From Pustulibacterium marinum (GTDB taxonomy: Bacteria > Bacteroidota > Bacteroidia > Flavobacteriales > Flavobacteriaceae): 48,459 nucleotides of DNA. Where the stretch lies: assembly GCF_900116665.1 (NCBI RefSeq), contig NZ_FPBK01000020.1:1-48459 (forward strand), in the 5' to 3' direction. A program made the translations under genes and the position numbers. The notes beneath the pieces are model-generated. The model was not told the DNA's origin and searched no databases. It was given only the letters and a program-made list of their open reading frames with translations. Numbering within the stretch: the first letter of the stretch is position 1; each line of letters begins with the position of its first letter. This document shows, one piece after another, positions 26,705 to 35,461 of the stretch.

Positions 26705-27136
26705 TTAATTTTCAATTATAGTTAAATAGTTTAGCTTTCCAGAATTCCATTTAAGGAGTTCACCATTATTTAATGGCTTAATAGAAAGAATTTCAAATCT
26801 TTTCTTTAGATTTCCCTTTTCATCTACTTCATGTTTCTTACTATCTGATTTTAATAATTTAAGTCTGATTTTTACCATATCATACTTCAAAATTTCTTTT
26901 GGGAGAATATCATTATATGACTTTAATTTCAATGCCTTTGCTACTCTTGCTAACATTCTTATATTATATTTTGCCCTATTTTTTGGATTTTCGATTTGTC
27001 CAATATAACCTTCTGATACGCCTATGAGTTGAGCTAATGCTAATTGATCAATATATGGAGTAGACTTTGCTCTTAATTCTCTTATACTTTCAATAATATA
27101 AAAGTCTAGGTGAGACATCACAATTTCTATAATCAT
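26705..27136 (-). CDS. XRE-type HTH transcriptional regulator
   Basis: This 143-aa protein has a helix-turn-helix at about residues 27-75 (LALAQLIGVSEGYIGQIENP is the turn and recognition helix), followed by a lysine-rich tail. The start could also be the Met at residue 7 (MSHLDFYI). It is the first gene of the leftward nuclease/dndA group and probably its repressor, filling the role that DndB has elsewhere. Palindromes lie directly upstream. After its stop the same frame stays open for 29 more codons (26615-26704), giving KIKESLLNNSLDENKELVKK, which might be a lost C-terminus. Confidence 0.78.
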   Translation of the reverse strand: MIIEIVMSHLDFYIIESIRELRAKSTPYIDQLALAQLIGVSEGYIGQIENPKNRAKYNIRMLARVAKALKLKSYNDILPKEILKYDMVKIRLKLLKSDSKKHEVDEKGNLKKRFEILSIKPLNNGELLKWNSGKLNYLTIIEN

Positions 27137-27204
27137 TTTACATATTTATATACATGTAAATCAAAAAGATTTTAATAATTAATTCACATATACATAGCTA
27201 TGTA
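27137..27204. promoter_or_regulatory. Palindromic operator candidates upstream of the XRE gene
   Basis: Two inverted repeats lie just before the regulator's start: TTTACAT (27137-27143) with ATGTAAA (27154-27160), and a perfect 14-bp palindrome TACATAGCTATGTA (27191-27204). Both contain ACAT/ATGT half-sites, suggesting repeated binding of one protein, most simply the adjacent XRE regulator. Confidence 0.5.
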
Positions 27205-27290
27205 ATATTTATTGTTATATTTGTAGGAATAATACATAAATTTGCAATTCTTCAAATAGAAAGATATTAGAAGCTATTGCTTAGAGTCTC

Positions 27291-27397
27291 GAGCAGAAAA
27301 CTGGTAATTTTTAGACAACGAGATGATAAGTAACTAGCTCACGGACCCGGGGACGTGAGCTCACTTGTCGTTGTCAGGTATACCAGTACCTCTGTTC
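27291..27397. ncRNA. 107-nt nested hairpin of unknown function
   Basis: Five nested stems pair in order: GAGCAGA/TCTGTTC (one G-U pair), CTGGTA/TACCAG, GACAACGA/TCGTTGTC, AAGT/ACTT and AGCTCACG/CGTGAGCT, with loop GACCCGGGGA at 27344-27353. About 33 pairs in total are separated by small internal loops. No T-run follows, so it is not an ordinary terminator. It lies between the defence island and the SusCD cluster. It could be a structured RNA, a recombination or transposition site that works as folded single strand, or a cruciform border. Confidence 0.5.
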
Positions 27398-27688
27398 AAT
27401 AAGTTGAGTTTTCACGTCCCTATTTTGTTTTTATAATGTGGTCGTTGCTTTTCCCTCACCCTTAACCATTGGAAAACTTAACTAGGAAGTACGGCAGGTC
27501 TGTTGTTGGGATCAGGGTCGGTTTGTTTTAGATTATTTGTTTTGAAACCAACGAATGCTTTTTCTTATGATCTGGATACGAATTCCATGAGCATTGGATT
27601 AGAAATAGAAAAGCCCGCTACGAGTTTGGCGACGGTAGCAGGCTTCTGTGCAGCTAATTTGATGTGAAATTAACAACAACCCAATAGT
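27398..27688 (+). promoter_or_regulatory. Leader region of the susC gene with a hairpin
   Basis: About 290 bp without a gene. At 27611-27645 an 11-bp stem with one mismatch (AAGCC-c-GCTAC with GTAGC-a-GGCTT) lies 44 bp before the susC ATG and is not followed by T's. It may be a leader hairpin or attenuator. The susC promoter is likely in the first half, but I cannot place it. Confidence 0.35.
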
Positions 27689-30673
27689 ATGAAATTTTTT
27701 CTACATAGCATGGGGAGGCATGCTATATTCCTATATTTTTTATGTTTTTGCTTTTGTTTTGGAAGCCCCGGGGCGTGGGCTCAATCTACTGTGAGTCTAT
27801 CTGGAACCGTATCTGATCGGGATGGTCCGATCTATGGAGCCACCATTCAGGTAAAGGGAAGTACTTCGGGTATTTTAAGTGATGAAAACGGTTATTATAA
27901 GTTACCAGTGATGGCTTCGGATACTTTGGTCTTTTCCTATCTGGGGTATCAGTCTCAGGAAATTCCTGTGGGGGGACTCAAATTAATCAATGTAGTTCTT
28001 ATAGAATCCGTTAGTGAGTTGGATGCCGTAGTGGTGAATGCTGGTTATTATACGGTTTCTGAGAAGGAGCGTACCGGAAGTATAACAGGTATCTCTGGGG
28101 AAGCTATAGAAGCACAACCTGTGGGAAATGTGTTTGAAACCTTGCAGGGTAGGTTAACCGGAGTATCCATCGTTTCTACAGGAGGTATACCGGGCAGTCG
28201 TTTTGACATACAGATACGGGGGCGCAATAGCATTGCTGCCGGAAATGAACCTTTATATGTGATAGATGGCGTACCCTATATGTCTGAAAGTATGGAAGCA
28301 GTTTTTAGTGCTGCGCTAACCGGTGGAGGAAATCCTTTACAGGCATTGAATCCAGCGGATATTGAACGTATTGAAGTTCTCAAGGATGCGGATGCAACCG
28401 CTATCTATGGCTCTAGAGGAGCGAATGGGGTGATTTTGATTACCACCAAACAAGGGAAGTCAGGGAAAAGTCAACTGTCGGTATCTGTAGCCTCAGGAGC
28501 TGCTAAGATGACCCGGTTTTGGGATATGCTCAGTACCGAGGAGTATTTGGAGATGCGGCAAGAGGCCTTTGCCAATACAGGAACCACCCCAACCAATGCC
28601 AATGCACCGGATTTACTGCTATGGGATCAGCATCGGTATACGGACTGGCAGCGTAAGCTCTTGGGTGAAACTGCTGAGATTACCCAGGCACAGGTATCCT
28701 TATCTGGAGGAAATGATCGAACGAAGTATCGTTTGGGGACTTCCTTTAGGGAACAAGGGAGTGTGTTTCCCGGGGATTTTAGCAATCGTAAAGTATCCGG
28801 GAATTTATCGGTACAGCATGAATCCGAAGATGGTCGGTTTTCAACCCAAGGAACTGTTTTATATAGTAGGGATGTAAACAAACAACCTAAAAACGATCCT
28901 ACTTATAATGCTTTGTACATGCCGCCTAATGCTCCTGAGATCTATTTGGAAGATGGAAGTCTGAATTTTGAGAATAGTACCTTTAGTAATCCCTATGCGC
29001 TGATATTGCAATCGTATCAAAACACTCAGTATTCCTTTGTGGGGAATTTGAATGTGAGTTATCGCCTTTTTCAGGGATTGAAATTGAAGGTTAGTGGGGG
29101 GTATAACCGCATGGATGGAGAGCAAATAGGGCAGACACCTTTGGCTTCGTTGAATCCTGCTGTATATACTACCGGAGAAGCGAGTTTTGGTCGTCGGACG
29201 TTTGACAGTTGGATACTGGAACCCCAACTGAATTATATGAGGTCTTGGAACAACAGTCGTTTGGAGGTACTAATAGGAGGAAGCTTTCAGGAGAATCAAT
29301 TTCGGTTGCAGGAGTTCTATGCCAAGGGCTATACGGATGATGCCTTATTGGATAATATGGCAGCAGCCCCTTCTTTTCAGGTACGTCAGTTTTTGGAAAC
29401 AGATTATCGGTATATGGCTGTTTTTGGTAGAATTAATTACAATTACAAGCATCGGTATATTTTGAATGTCACCGGTAGACGGGATGGTTCCAGCAGGTTT
29501 GGTCCGGGCAATCAGTGGGGCAACTTTGGAGCTGTAGGTGCAGCTTGGCTGTTTTCCGAGGAAAATTGGTTTAAGGATAGTATGCTGAGTTTTGGAAAAC
29601 TACGCAGTAGCTATGGAACTTCTGGAAATGACCGGATTTCAGATTATGGTTATTTGGATAGCTGGACGGCTACCTATTACAATTATAATGGACAGGGAGG
29701 ACTGTACCCGAGTCGTTTGTATAATCCCAATTATGGTTGGGAAGTGAATCGAAAATTTGAAGTGGCTTTGGAGAGTGGATTTTGGAAGGATCGGATACAA
29801 TTTAATGTGGCTTGGTACCGAAATCGTTCTTCTAGTCAGTTGATTGGAGAGCCATTACCGGCAACTACCGGATTTGGAAGTATTCAGAACAATTTGGATG
29901 CTGTGGTACAAAATACAGGCTGGGAGTTTGAATTGCATAGTACACCTGTACAGGGTGATGTTACATGGCGTAATTCGTTGCTGTTAACAGTTCCTAAGAA
30001 TAAATTGATTTCCTTTCCGGATTTGGAACTATCTACCTATGCCAATACGTATGTGGTCGGGCAGCCTTTGGATATTACCAAAGTATATAATTATACGGGG
30101 ATAGATCCTGAAACCGGTTATTACACCTTTGAGGATGTGAACGGAGATGGGACGATTACGGCAGCTGAGGATAAACAAACCCTACGTCGCAGCGGGCAAA
30201 AATACTATGGGAGTTTTCAAAATACATTGAGTTATAAAGGTTGGCAGTTGGAGGCTGTTTTACAGTTTGTCAAACAAACCGGCTATAGTTACTTCTATGA
30301 TTTGGGAGGGGCACCGGGGTATATAAGAAACCAACCCAACTTGGTATTGGATCATTGGCAGGCTCCAGGAGATACCGCAGGTGTTCAGGCCTATACCACA
30401 GGGGGAGTTGGAGCAAATGCTTATAACTTACTCCAATCCAGTAGTGCAGCTTATACGGATGCTTCGTATGTACGATTGCAGACGGTCAATTTCAGTTACC
30501 AGTTTCCCAAGCGTTGGCTGGATACGGTGAAGCTATCGGGACTGCGCATGTATATACAAGGACAAAACCTGTTAACTTTTACGGATTATGAGGGTTGGGA
30601 TCCCGAGACCCAAAGTGTAGGATCGTTACCACCCCTGACCAGTTGGATGGTAGGTATGCAAATCTCATTTTAA
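27689..30673 (+). CDS. susC: SusC/RagA-family TonB-linked outer-membrane transporter
   Basis: This 994-aa protein has a signal peptide ending AWAQ (about residue 32), a CarboxypepD_reg-like beta-sandwich (about 35-105, GTVSDRDGPIYGATIQVKGS), a TonB plug domain (about 115-245, with the SusC signature GSRGANGVILITTK) and a beta-barrel ending in aromatic Phe. It lacks an STN domain, so it is not expected to signal to an anti-sigma factor. With the SusD partner 12 bp downstream it would import a ligand through a lid-type complex; no glycosidase is nearby, so a peptide or protein fragment is as likely as a glycan. Confidence 0.93.
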   Translation: MKFFLHSMGRHAIFLYFLCFCFCFGSPGAWAQSTVSLSGTVSDRDGPIYGATIQVKGSTSGILSDENGYYKLPVMASDTLVFSYLGYQSQEIPVGGLKLINVVLIESVSELDAVVVNAGYYTVSEKERTGSITGISGEAIEAQPVGNVFETLQGRLTGVSIVSTGGIPGSRFDIQIRGRNSIAAGNEPLYVIDGVPYMSESMEAVFSAALTGGGNPLQALNPADIERIEVLKDADATAIYGSRGANGVILITTKQGKSGKSQLSVSVASGAAKMTRFWDMLSTEEYLEMRQEAFANTGTTPTNANAPDLLLWDQHRYTDWQRKLLGETAEITQAQVSLSGGNDRTKYRLGTSFREQGSVFPGDFSNRKVSGNLSVQHESEDGRFSTQGTVLYSRDVNKQPKNDPTYNALYMPPNAPEIYLEDGSLNFENSTFSNPYALILQSYQNTQYSFVGNLNVSYRLFQGLKLKVSGGYNRMDGEQIGQTPLASLNPAVYTTGEASFGRRTFDSWILEPQLNYMRSWNNSRLEVLIGGSFQENQFRLQEFYAKGYTDDALLDNMAAAPSFQVRQFLETDYRYMAVFGRINYNYKHRYILNVTGRRDGSSRFGPGNQWGNFGAVGAAWLFSEENWFKDSMLSFGKLRSSYGTSGNDRISDYGYLDSWTATYYNYNGQGGLYPSRLYNPNYGWEVNRKFEVALESGFWKDRIQFNVAWYRNRSSSQLIGEPLPATTGFGSIQNNLDAVVQNTGWEFELHSTPVQGDVTWRNSLLLTVPKNKLISFPDLELSTYANTYVVGQPLDITKVYNYTGIDPETGYYTFEDVNGDGTITAAEDKQTLRRSGQKYYGSFQNTLSYKGWQLEAVLQFVKQTGYSYFYDLGGAPGYIRNQPNLVLDHWQAPGDTAGVQAYTTGGVGANAYNLLQSSSAAYTDASYVRLQTVNFSYQFPKRWLDTVKLSGLRMYIQGQNLLTFTDYEGWDPETQSVGSLPPLTSWMVGMQISF

Positions 30674-30685
30674 CCTTAGTAAGTA

Positions 30686-32098
30686 ATGAATATGAAAAAA
30701 AAGAGAATTTATGTGATAAGTAATCCTGATAAGCATTGGATGAAGATAAATAAGATGGTATACCTGTTAGGTGGTTTGCTGCTGTTTTTGGGTAGCTGTT
30801 CTGATTTTATTGAAGTAGAGATTCCCTCTACTGAGCTCAGTGCTTCACAGGTCTTTGATAGTGATGAAAGTGCGCTCTTGGCAGCTACGGGAATGTATAT
30901 TACCATGATGGACAACTTAGGATACTTTGCCAATAAGAATACCACCTTATTTGCCGGACTCTCAGCCGATGAGTTTGTGAATTTAAGTAATGATGGAGCT
31001 CAGGCAGCTTTGTATGAAAATAACCTGTTGCCTTCCAACGCCTATGTGGCAAACCAGTGGAGCGATATGTATAAAACGATTTATCAGGCCAATGCCTTAT
31101 TGGCAGGATTGGAAACTTCTGAGATGGTTTCACAGGAACTAAAAGACCAGTTGATAGGGGAAGGGTATTTTATGCGCGGCTTTGCCCATTGGTATTTGAC
31201 GAGGTTCTTTGGAGAAGTACCTTACATCACAGGAGTGAATTATGAGCTTAACAGTACGGTTTCTCGAATGCCGGTAGCCGAAGTGTACACCCATTTGATT
31301 AGTGATTTGGAGCAGGCAGTAGCCCTGTTACCTGAGGATTATAGTTTGTCATCAGGAGAGCGGATTCGTCCCAATCGCTATGCAGCACAAGCCCTGCTGG
31401 CTCGGGTGTATTTGTATCAAGAGGATTGGCAAACTGCGTATGATACAGCAGGGGAGATTATTGGTGCCGATAGTTTGTATGAGTTGGTGGATATAGGAGA
31501 CGTATTTCATCCCAATAATAGCGAAGCTATCTGGCAATTGTATCCGGTTATTGAAGGTTTTAATACCATTGAAGGCTATAGTTTTACCTGTTGTGTAACC
31601 AGTAACTTTTCGTTGAGTGCTTCGCTGGTGGCTGCTTTTGAATCGGGAGATACACGCTTTAGCACTTGGGTAGCCAGTATGGTTTTAGGTGGTGAAACCT
31701 ATTATTATCCTTACAAATATCAGGTATCTTTTTCTCCTGCCGTGGAAGAATATTATACAGTCTTCCGTTTGGCAGAAATCTATCTGATACAGGCAGAAGC
31801 GGCAGCTCATTTAAGTATGAATGCGGAAGCAGTAGCTTTACTCAATGCTATCCGAGGGCGTGCCGGATTGGAAGCTTTGGATTTGGTGAGTTCGGAGGAT
31901 ATTTTGGATGCCGTCATGCAGGAGCGTCGTGTGGAGCTTTTTGCCGAATGGGGACACCGCTGGTTTGACTTACAACGCAGCGGAAATACCACTCCGTTGG
32001 AGTCCAAAGCGGATTTGCAGGAAACGGATTTCTGGTATCCGATACCGGAATCGGAACGTTTGCTGAATCCCAACTTAACCCAGAATGATGGGTATTAA
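30686..32098 (+). CDS. susD: SusD/RagB-family surface lipoprotein
   Basis: This 470-aa protein has a long N-terminal lead followed by a lipoprotein signal ending LLLFLGSC, so the mature protein is lipid-anchored. The helical TPR-like fold of SusD is seen (QALLARVYLYQEDW, RLAEIYLIQAEAA) as well as the C-terminal family motif ERRVELFAEWGHRWFDLQRSG. The Met at 30692 or later (MKINKMVYLL) may be the true start, since 23 residues before the hydrophobic part is long. It is the ligand-binding lid for the SusC barrel. Confidence 0.92.
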   Translation: MNMKKKRIYVISNPDKHWMKINKMVYLLGGLLLFLGSCSDFIEVEIPSTELSASQVFDSDESALLAATGMYITMMDNLGYFANKNTTLFAGLSADEFVNLSNDGAQAALYENNLLPSNAYVANQWSDMYKTIYQANALLAGLETSEMVSQELKDQLIGEGYFMRGFAHWYLTRFFGEVPYITGVNYELNSTVSRMPVAEVYTHLISDLEQAVALLPEDYSLSSGERIRPNRYAAQALLARVYLYQEDWQTAYDTAGEIIGADSLYELVDIGDVFHPNNSEAIWQLYPVIEGFNTIEGYSFTCCVTSNFSLSASLVAAFESGDTRFSTWVASMVLGGETYYYPYKYQVSFSPAVEEYYTVFRLAEIYLIQAEAAAHLSMNAEAVALLNAIRGRAGLEALDLVSSEDILDAVMQERRVELFAEWGHRWFDLQRSGNTTPLESKADLQETDFWYPIPESERLLNPNLTQNDGY

Positions 32099-32123
32099 TG
32101 TATCATAATTAAAAACATAACGA

Positions 32124-33449
32124 ATGAAATTCATAGTTAATAAAAAAATATACTACCTCTTAGTACTGTCAAGTTTGCTACTTGGCGGTAGGAGTTACAC
32201 AATGAATCAGCCGGATCCGTATCCGAAGGTAGGAGAACCCTGTCCGGGGCTTACCTTAGATTTGGAACATTACAAGGTACCTCGGGTGAATACCAAGGAT
32301 TTTGAAGGAAAATGGTTGGTACTGTTTTTTTGGAGTCGGTATTGCTCGTCGTCTTTAAAGCATTTTGAGGAATTGATGAAAATTGAAGGGACGTATGGAG
32401 ATCAATTACAAATTATAACCTTAACCCACGAAGGTGAAGGAGAGCACCTAATTGATAGCGTATATCGAAAAACCTATGGATATACTTTTCCTGTGGCTTA
32501 TGATGAGAAAGCCATTGATACCTTTGGAATAGCAACCTTTTCGTATGTAGTGGTAGTCGATCCCACAGGAATGATTCGAAATATCAGTATGGATTTGGAT
32601 ATGCCCGGTATGCAGGCTATTATGGAGGGAAAGAAACCCGCCTTGGGAAACCCCAAAAATCGTAGTCAACAAGAAGCTTCGTTGCATACGTATGATTTAG
32701 AAACTCCTTTTTTGGTTAATGGAAATGGAGGAAAAGATACCGATTTTCTATATCGTTCGGTGCTCAGTAGGTGGAAGGATACTATCAAACCTTATGGCAA
32801 TTATAATTTTTCGTTTGACAAAACCAAAAGAGAAGTATTTGTATCCTGTGCTGATCTATCTCGTTTATATCGGGTTGCTTATGGTCCTATAGAACCAATG
32901 TATCCACCACATCCTACTTATTGGGAATATTGGTATCGTCCGGAGTTGGAGGGGATTAGTGATACGACCGCCTTTGGATGGGATTATACCAAAACGCCGG
33001 ATTTGTATGTGTACAGTTTGGTGGTGCCTGATGGCACTATGGAACTTGTTGATATACAAAAACTCATGCAGCGAGATTTAAAAAATTACTTCGGATATCA
33101 GGTAAAGGTAGAAACCCGTTCCATGCCTTATTGGAGTTTAACGGCCTCCAAAGAAACCGAACGCTTACTCAAAAGTTCCGGTGGGATTACCCACAGTGAA
33201 GGACCGAGTATTGTGCACTATACCATGATTAATAAAAAAGTAGCTGATTTGTTAAAGCTGATATGGGGTTATCATCAAGAGGGACCACCTTTTGTAGATG
33301 AAACCGGTATTACTTACAATATTGATATTACGCTGGATGGTATTTTTAATGATTTGAAATCCATACAAAAGTCCTTAGCTCGGTATGGATTAGCTTTAAC
33401 CTTGAAAGAACGCGATATTAAAGTTATTGTTATTAGCGCCCCTGAATAG
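32124..33449 (+). CDS. Thioredoxin-fold (TlpA-like) protein with DUF3738-like C-terminus
   Basis: This 441-aa protein has a signal peptide (residues 1-25) and a thioredoxin-like domain to about residue 175 (PKVGEPCPGLTL, LVLFFWSRYCSSSLKHFEEL). The active site reads C-S-S-S, so the second Cys of CxxC is missing and normal dithiol chemistry is unlikely. The C-terminal half ends in FVDETGITYNIDITL and LARYGLALTLKERDIKVIVI, a pattern like DUF3738. It is third in the SusCD operon (25-bp gap). It may handle a cysteine-containing substrate of the SusCD pair, but this is inference. Confidence 0.7.
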   Translation: MKFIVNKKIYYLLVLSSLLLGGRSYTMNQPDPYPKVGEPCPGLTLDLEHYKVPRVNTKDFEGKWLVLFFWSRYCSSSLKHFEELMKIEGTYGDQLQIITLTHEGEGEHLIDSVYRKTYGYTFPVAYDEKAIDTFGIATFSYVVVVDPTGMIRNISMDLDMPGMQAIMEGKKPALGNPKNRSQQEASLHTYDLETPFLVNGNGGKDTDFLYRSVLSRWKDTIKPYGNYNFSFDKTKREVFVSCADLSRLYRVAYGPIEPMYPPHPTYWEYWYRPELEGISDTTAFGWDYTKTPDLYVYSLVVPDGTMELVDIQKLMQRDLKNYFGYQVKVETRSMPYWSLTASKETERLLKSSGGITHSEGPSIVHYTMINKKVADLLKLIWGYHQEGPPFVDETGITYNIDITLDGIFNDLKSIQKSLARYGLALTLKERDIKVIVISAPE

Positions 33450-33467
33450 TTGTTCTCTATTGCAGTC

Positions 33468-33485
33468 CCCCTGTATTTACAGGGG
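33468..33485. terminator. Bidirectional hairpin between convergent genes
   Basis: The perfect stem CCCCTGT-attt-ACAGGGG sits between the thioredoxin-fold gene and the convergent gene at 33477 and covers that gene's stop codon. It has no clear T-run on either strand. It likely marks transcript ends from both sides. Confidence 0.55.
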
Positions 33486-34535
33486 AGGCTGTTGAGGAAG
33501 ATGGATGGTATAACAGACCAGATCTGAACCAAACAAAGCATACAGTTGTTGGCCTACTATGTATAAATAACTGATGGATTGCCGATTATGATTAGGAATA
33601 TAGCCGCTATATAAATAATGACCATTATTTAAGTCGTAAAGATCAATTACTGATAAGCTGGTCAGACTCATATGCTCTTCGTTATTGGATTTTAAGGCTG
33701 AATGTACAAATAATATTGAATCTGTAACCGCACTGTTTTTATTGACTACCAGGGGTGGTTTGGCAAACTTGGTTTGATGGTTGGGTAGTTTTACCAGTTC
33801 CATTTGCACTTTGGTAATAGTATCAATGGTATGATAGGTTTGGGTATGGGTAAAGGTTGTATCTGATAGTACGATAGTGTTTCTATAACGGTATACATAC
33901 ACAAGTTGGCGCGTTGTAGGGGTAATATGCAGTTGTCCATCCATATCAAAGAGCCCGTCTTGTTGTTTGGTAAGCAGGTGAGGGGCTGTTTTGATATTCG
34001 AAGGTTGGAGTTGTTTACGGGCTAGCCTACTTTGAGAGCCATCATAGATCTTTAGCATCAAATGGTTCGAACTATAAGGTTTTGCTTGTTGAAAGTAAGA
34101 GAGGGTATCCATTACATATAACGTACGTTCTTTGACAGTACCGGACAAGATAAGCGGGGTATGTCCTTCGGTTAGAAAGAGTTGGTTTTCTAATACATAA
34201 AGTCTTGCATTACCAATTGAAAAAGGAATGTTGGGAAGAGTTAGCTGGTTATGAATGGTATCTAGTGTAGTTAATGCTAACCCCAGCATATGGCTAGGAT
34301 CGGTGGTATTGCCAAAATATAGGGTGTCTCTATAATATCCTGCCGGATAGTAGCTGTTGTATCCTACATCGATAATGGTATCTGGAGAAAAGAGATGGGG
34401 TGGATAGTACCGAACAAACCCTTGTGCTTGATGGCGGTTAAGAGTGGTGATTTGGAAGAGTGCAATCATGGTTATGGTAGCCAAACCCAAAGTGCTTAGA
34501 ATCAATAACAGTGTTTTTTTTAGTGATGTTTTCAT
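33477..34535 (-). CDS. Secreted or membrane-anchored beta-rich protein of unknown function
   Basis: This 352-aa protein has one N-terminal hydrophobic helix (residues 8-28) and a long extracytoplasmic part with short beta-strand repeats (LYVLENQLFLTEG, LYVMDTLSYF, LYIVGQQLYALFG), suggesting a beta-propeller. I do not recognise the family. It is the last gene of a leftward group after the DUF6520-like peptide and the MauE/DoxX-like protein, with a hairpin (34564-34584) between it and the peptide gene. Confidence 0.7.
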   Translation of the reverse strand: MKTSLKKTLLLILSTLGLATITMIALFQITTLNRHQAQGFVRYYPPHLFSPDTIIDVGYNSYYPAGYYRDTLYFGNTTDPSHMLGLALTTLDTIHNQLTLPNIPFSIGNARLYVLENQLFLTEGHTPLILSGTVKERTLYVMDTLSYFQQAKPYSSNHLMLKIYDGSQSRLARKQLQPSNIKTAPHLLTKQQDGLFDMDGQLHITPTTRQLVYVYRYRNTIVLSDTTFTHTQTYHTIDTITKVQMELVKLPNHQTKFAKPPLVVNKNSAVTDSILFVHSALKSNNEEHMSLTSLSVIDLYDLNNGHYLYSGYIPNHNRQSISYLYIVGQQLYALFGSDLVCYTIHLPQQPPL

Positions 34536-34563
34536 AAGATGTAGGTTTTGTTTTAAAATGAAA

Positions 34564-34584
34564 ACTTCCGGGATTACCGGAAGT
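34564..34584 (-). terminator. Terminator-like hairpin after the small peptide gene
   Basis: The stem ACTTCCGG-gatta-CCGGAAGT is followed on the minus strand by TTTTCATTTT. It would partly end transcription after the small secreted peptide gene, giving more peptide mRNA than downstream mRNA. Confidence 0.6.
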
Positions 34585-34609
34585 CATCACATAAGAAATT
34601 TAATTGTCA

Positions 34610-34864
34610 TTAAGGCTTTCTATATTCTGTTACACAAACTGAAGGGTCATTTCCTTTACGGCTAACAAAATAGGTGATTTCATCGACCGTACAGATATTG
34701 GCATGTTCTGTACCACATTCGATTGGTACATCGGTTAGTTGACAACTGGTCGCCAACTGTGCATAGCCTAATAAGGCATCGTCTTTGTTTGCTTTGGTTG
34801 CAAAGGCGGCACCGAAGGCTAATGCAAAGACTCCGGTGGCCAGAAATAAACGTGACTTTTTCAT
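34610..34864 (-). CDS. Small secreted peptide, DUF6520-like
   Basis: This 84-aa protein has a signal peptide (residues 1-22, ending AFATKA) and a short mature part with four cysteines (SCQL, ECGT, NICT, SVCV). It resembles DUF6520-type peptides common in Bacteroidota, of unknown function and often next to MauE/DoxX and thioredoxin-like genes. The Cys content and the redox-type neighbours suggest a disulfide-bonded exported peptide. Confidence 0.75.
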   Translation of the reverse strand: MKKSRLFLATGVFALAFGAAFATKANKDDALLGYAQLATSCQLTDVPIECGTEHANICTVDEITYFVSRKGNDPSVCVTEYRKP

Positions 34865-34929
34865 AAGTACAAAGTTTTAAATGATTACCTACTCTGTTAC
34901 AGGTTTTCGGTTTCCCCTGATCTATAGCG

Positions 34930-35376
34930 CTATGTATATTGTGAGTCTTTATATTGTAATTGCCATGGTGTTTTGATAAGGATTGCGAGTATGGCCAAGC
35001 TTATAAATACAATGTTAACTAGGAGATGGGTTTTCCACCCCATATTTTCTAAGATACCTCCGCAGGAACAGGGAATGAATTCGCTGTAGTTTAGGATTTG
35101 GTAAATGTATACCGTAAAACAGCTCATTAAGAATAAGGATCCATACAAGCTAATGGTTTGTAGCGGTTTGATGAAAAGTCCTAATGCGAATAGTAATTCG
35201 AGTATCGGAATACCAATCGCTACTAGGGGCGCTATCGTCGTTAGTATGGGGGATTGTTGCAATTGTACCCGAAACTGTGCATAGTCCATCAGTTTGGTGA
35301 TGGCCGCATAGGAAAATAACAAGGCATAGGCAATCACGATACTTGTTCGTATGATATGTAATCCGTTGTTTTTCAT
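34930..35376 (-). CDS. MauE/DoxX-like redox-associated membrane protein
   Basis: This 148-aa protein has four predicted membrane helices (about residues 8-26, 45-67, 73-92, 117-138). The segment FIPCSCGGILENMGWKTH, with a C-x-C pair, is typical of the MauE/DoxX-like group thought to pass electrons for disulfide handling in the envelope. It precedes the small cysteine-containing peptide gene on the same strand and probably helps form or reduce its disulfides. Confidence 0.78.
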   Translation of the reverse strand: MKNNGLHIIRTSIVIAYALLFSYAAITKLMDYAQFRVQLQQSPILTTIAPLVAIGIPILELLFALGLFIKPLQTISLYGSLFLMSCFTVYIYQILNYSEFIPCSCGGILENMGWKTHLLVNIVFISLAILAILIKTPWQLQYKDSQYT

Positions 35377-35461
35377 AGTAAATGAGTTGATTTGGAATCA
35401 TTTGCTGTAAAATTACACAGGTGGAATTATCTCTTTAGGAGCATTGTTTACCTAAAAAGGA

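Noticed and set aside
27301-27386. Rho-independent terminator interpretation of the nested hairpin
   Set aside because: No T-run follows and the structure has five stems with internal loops, unlike a terminator.
28569-29227. 102-aa and 122-aa frames within susC
   Set aside because: Shadows of the SusC frame; no independent support.
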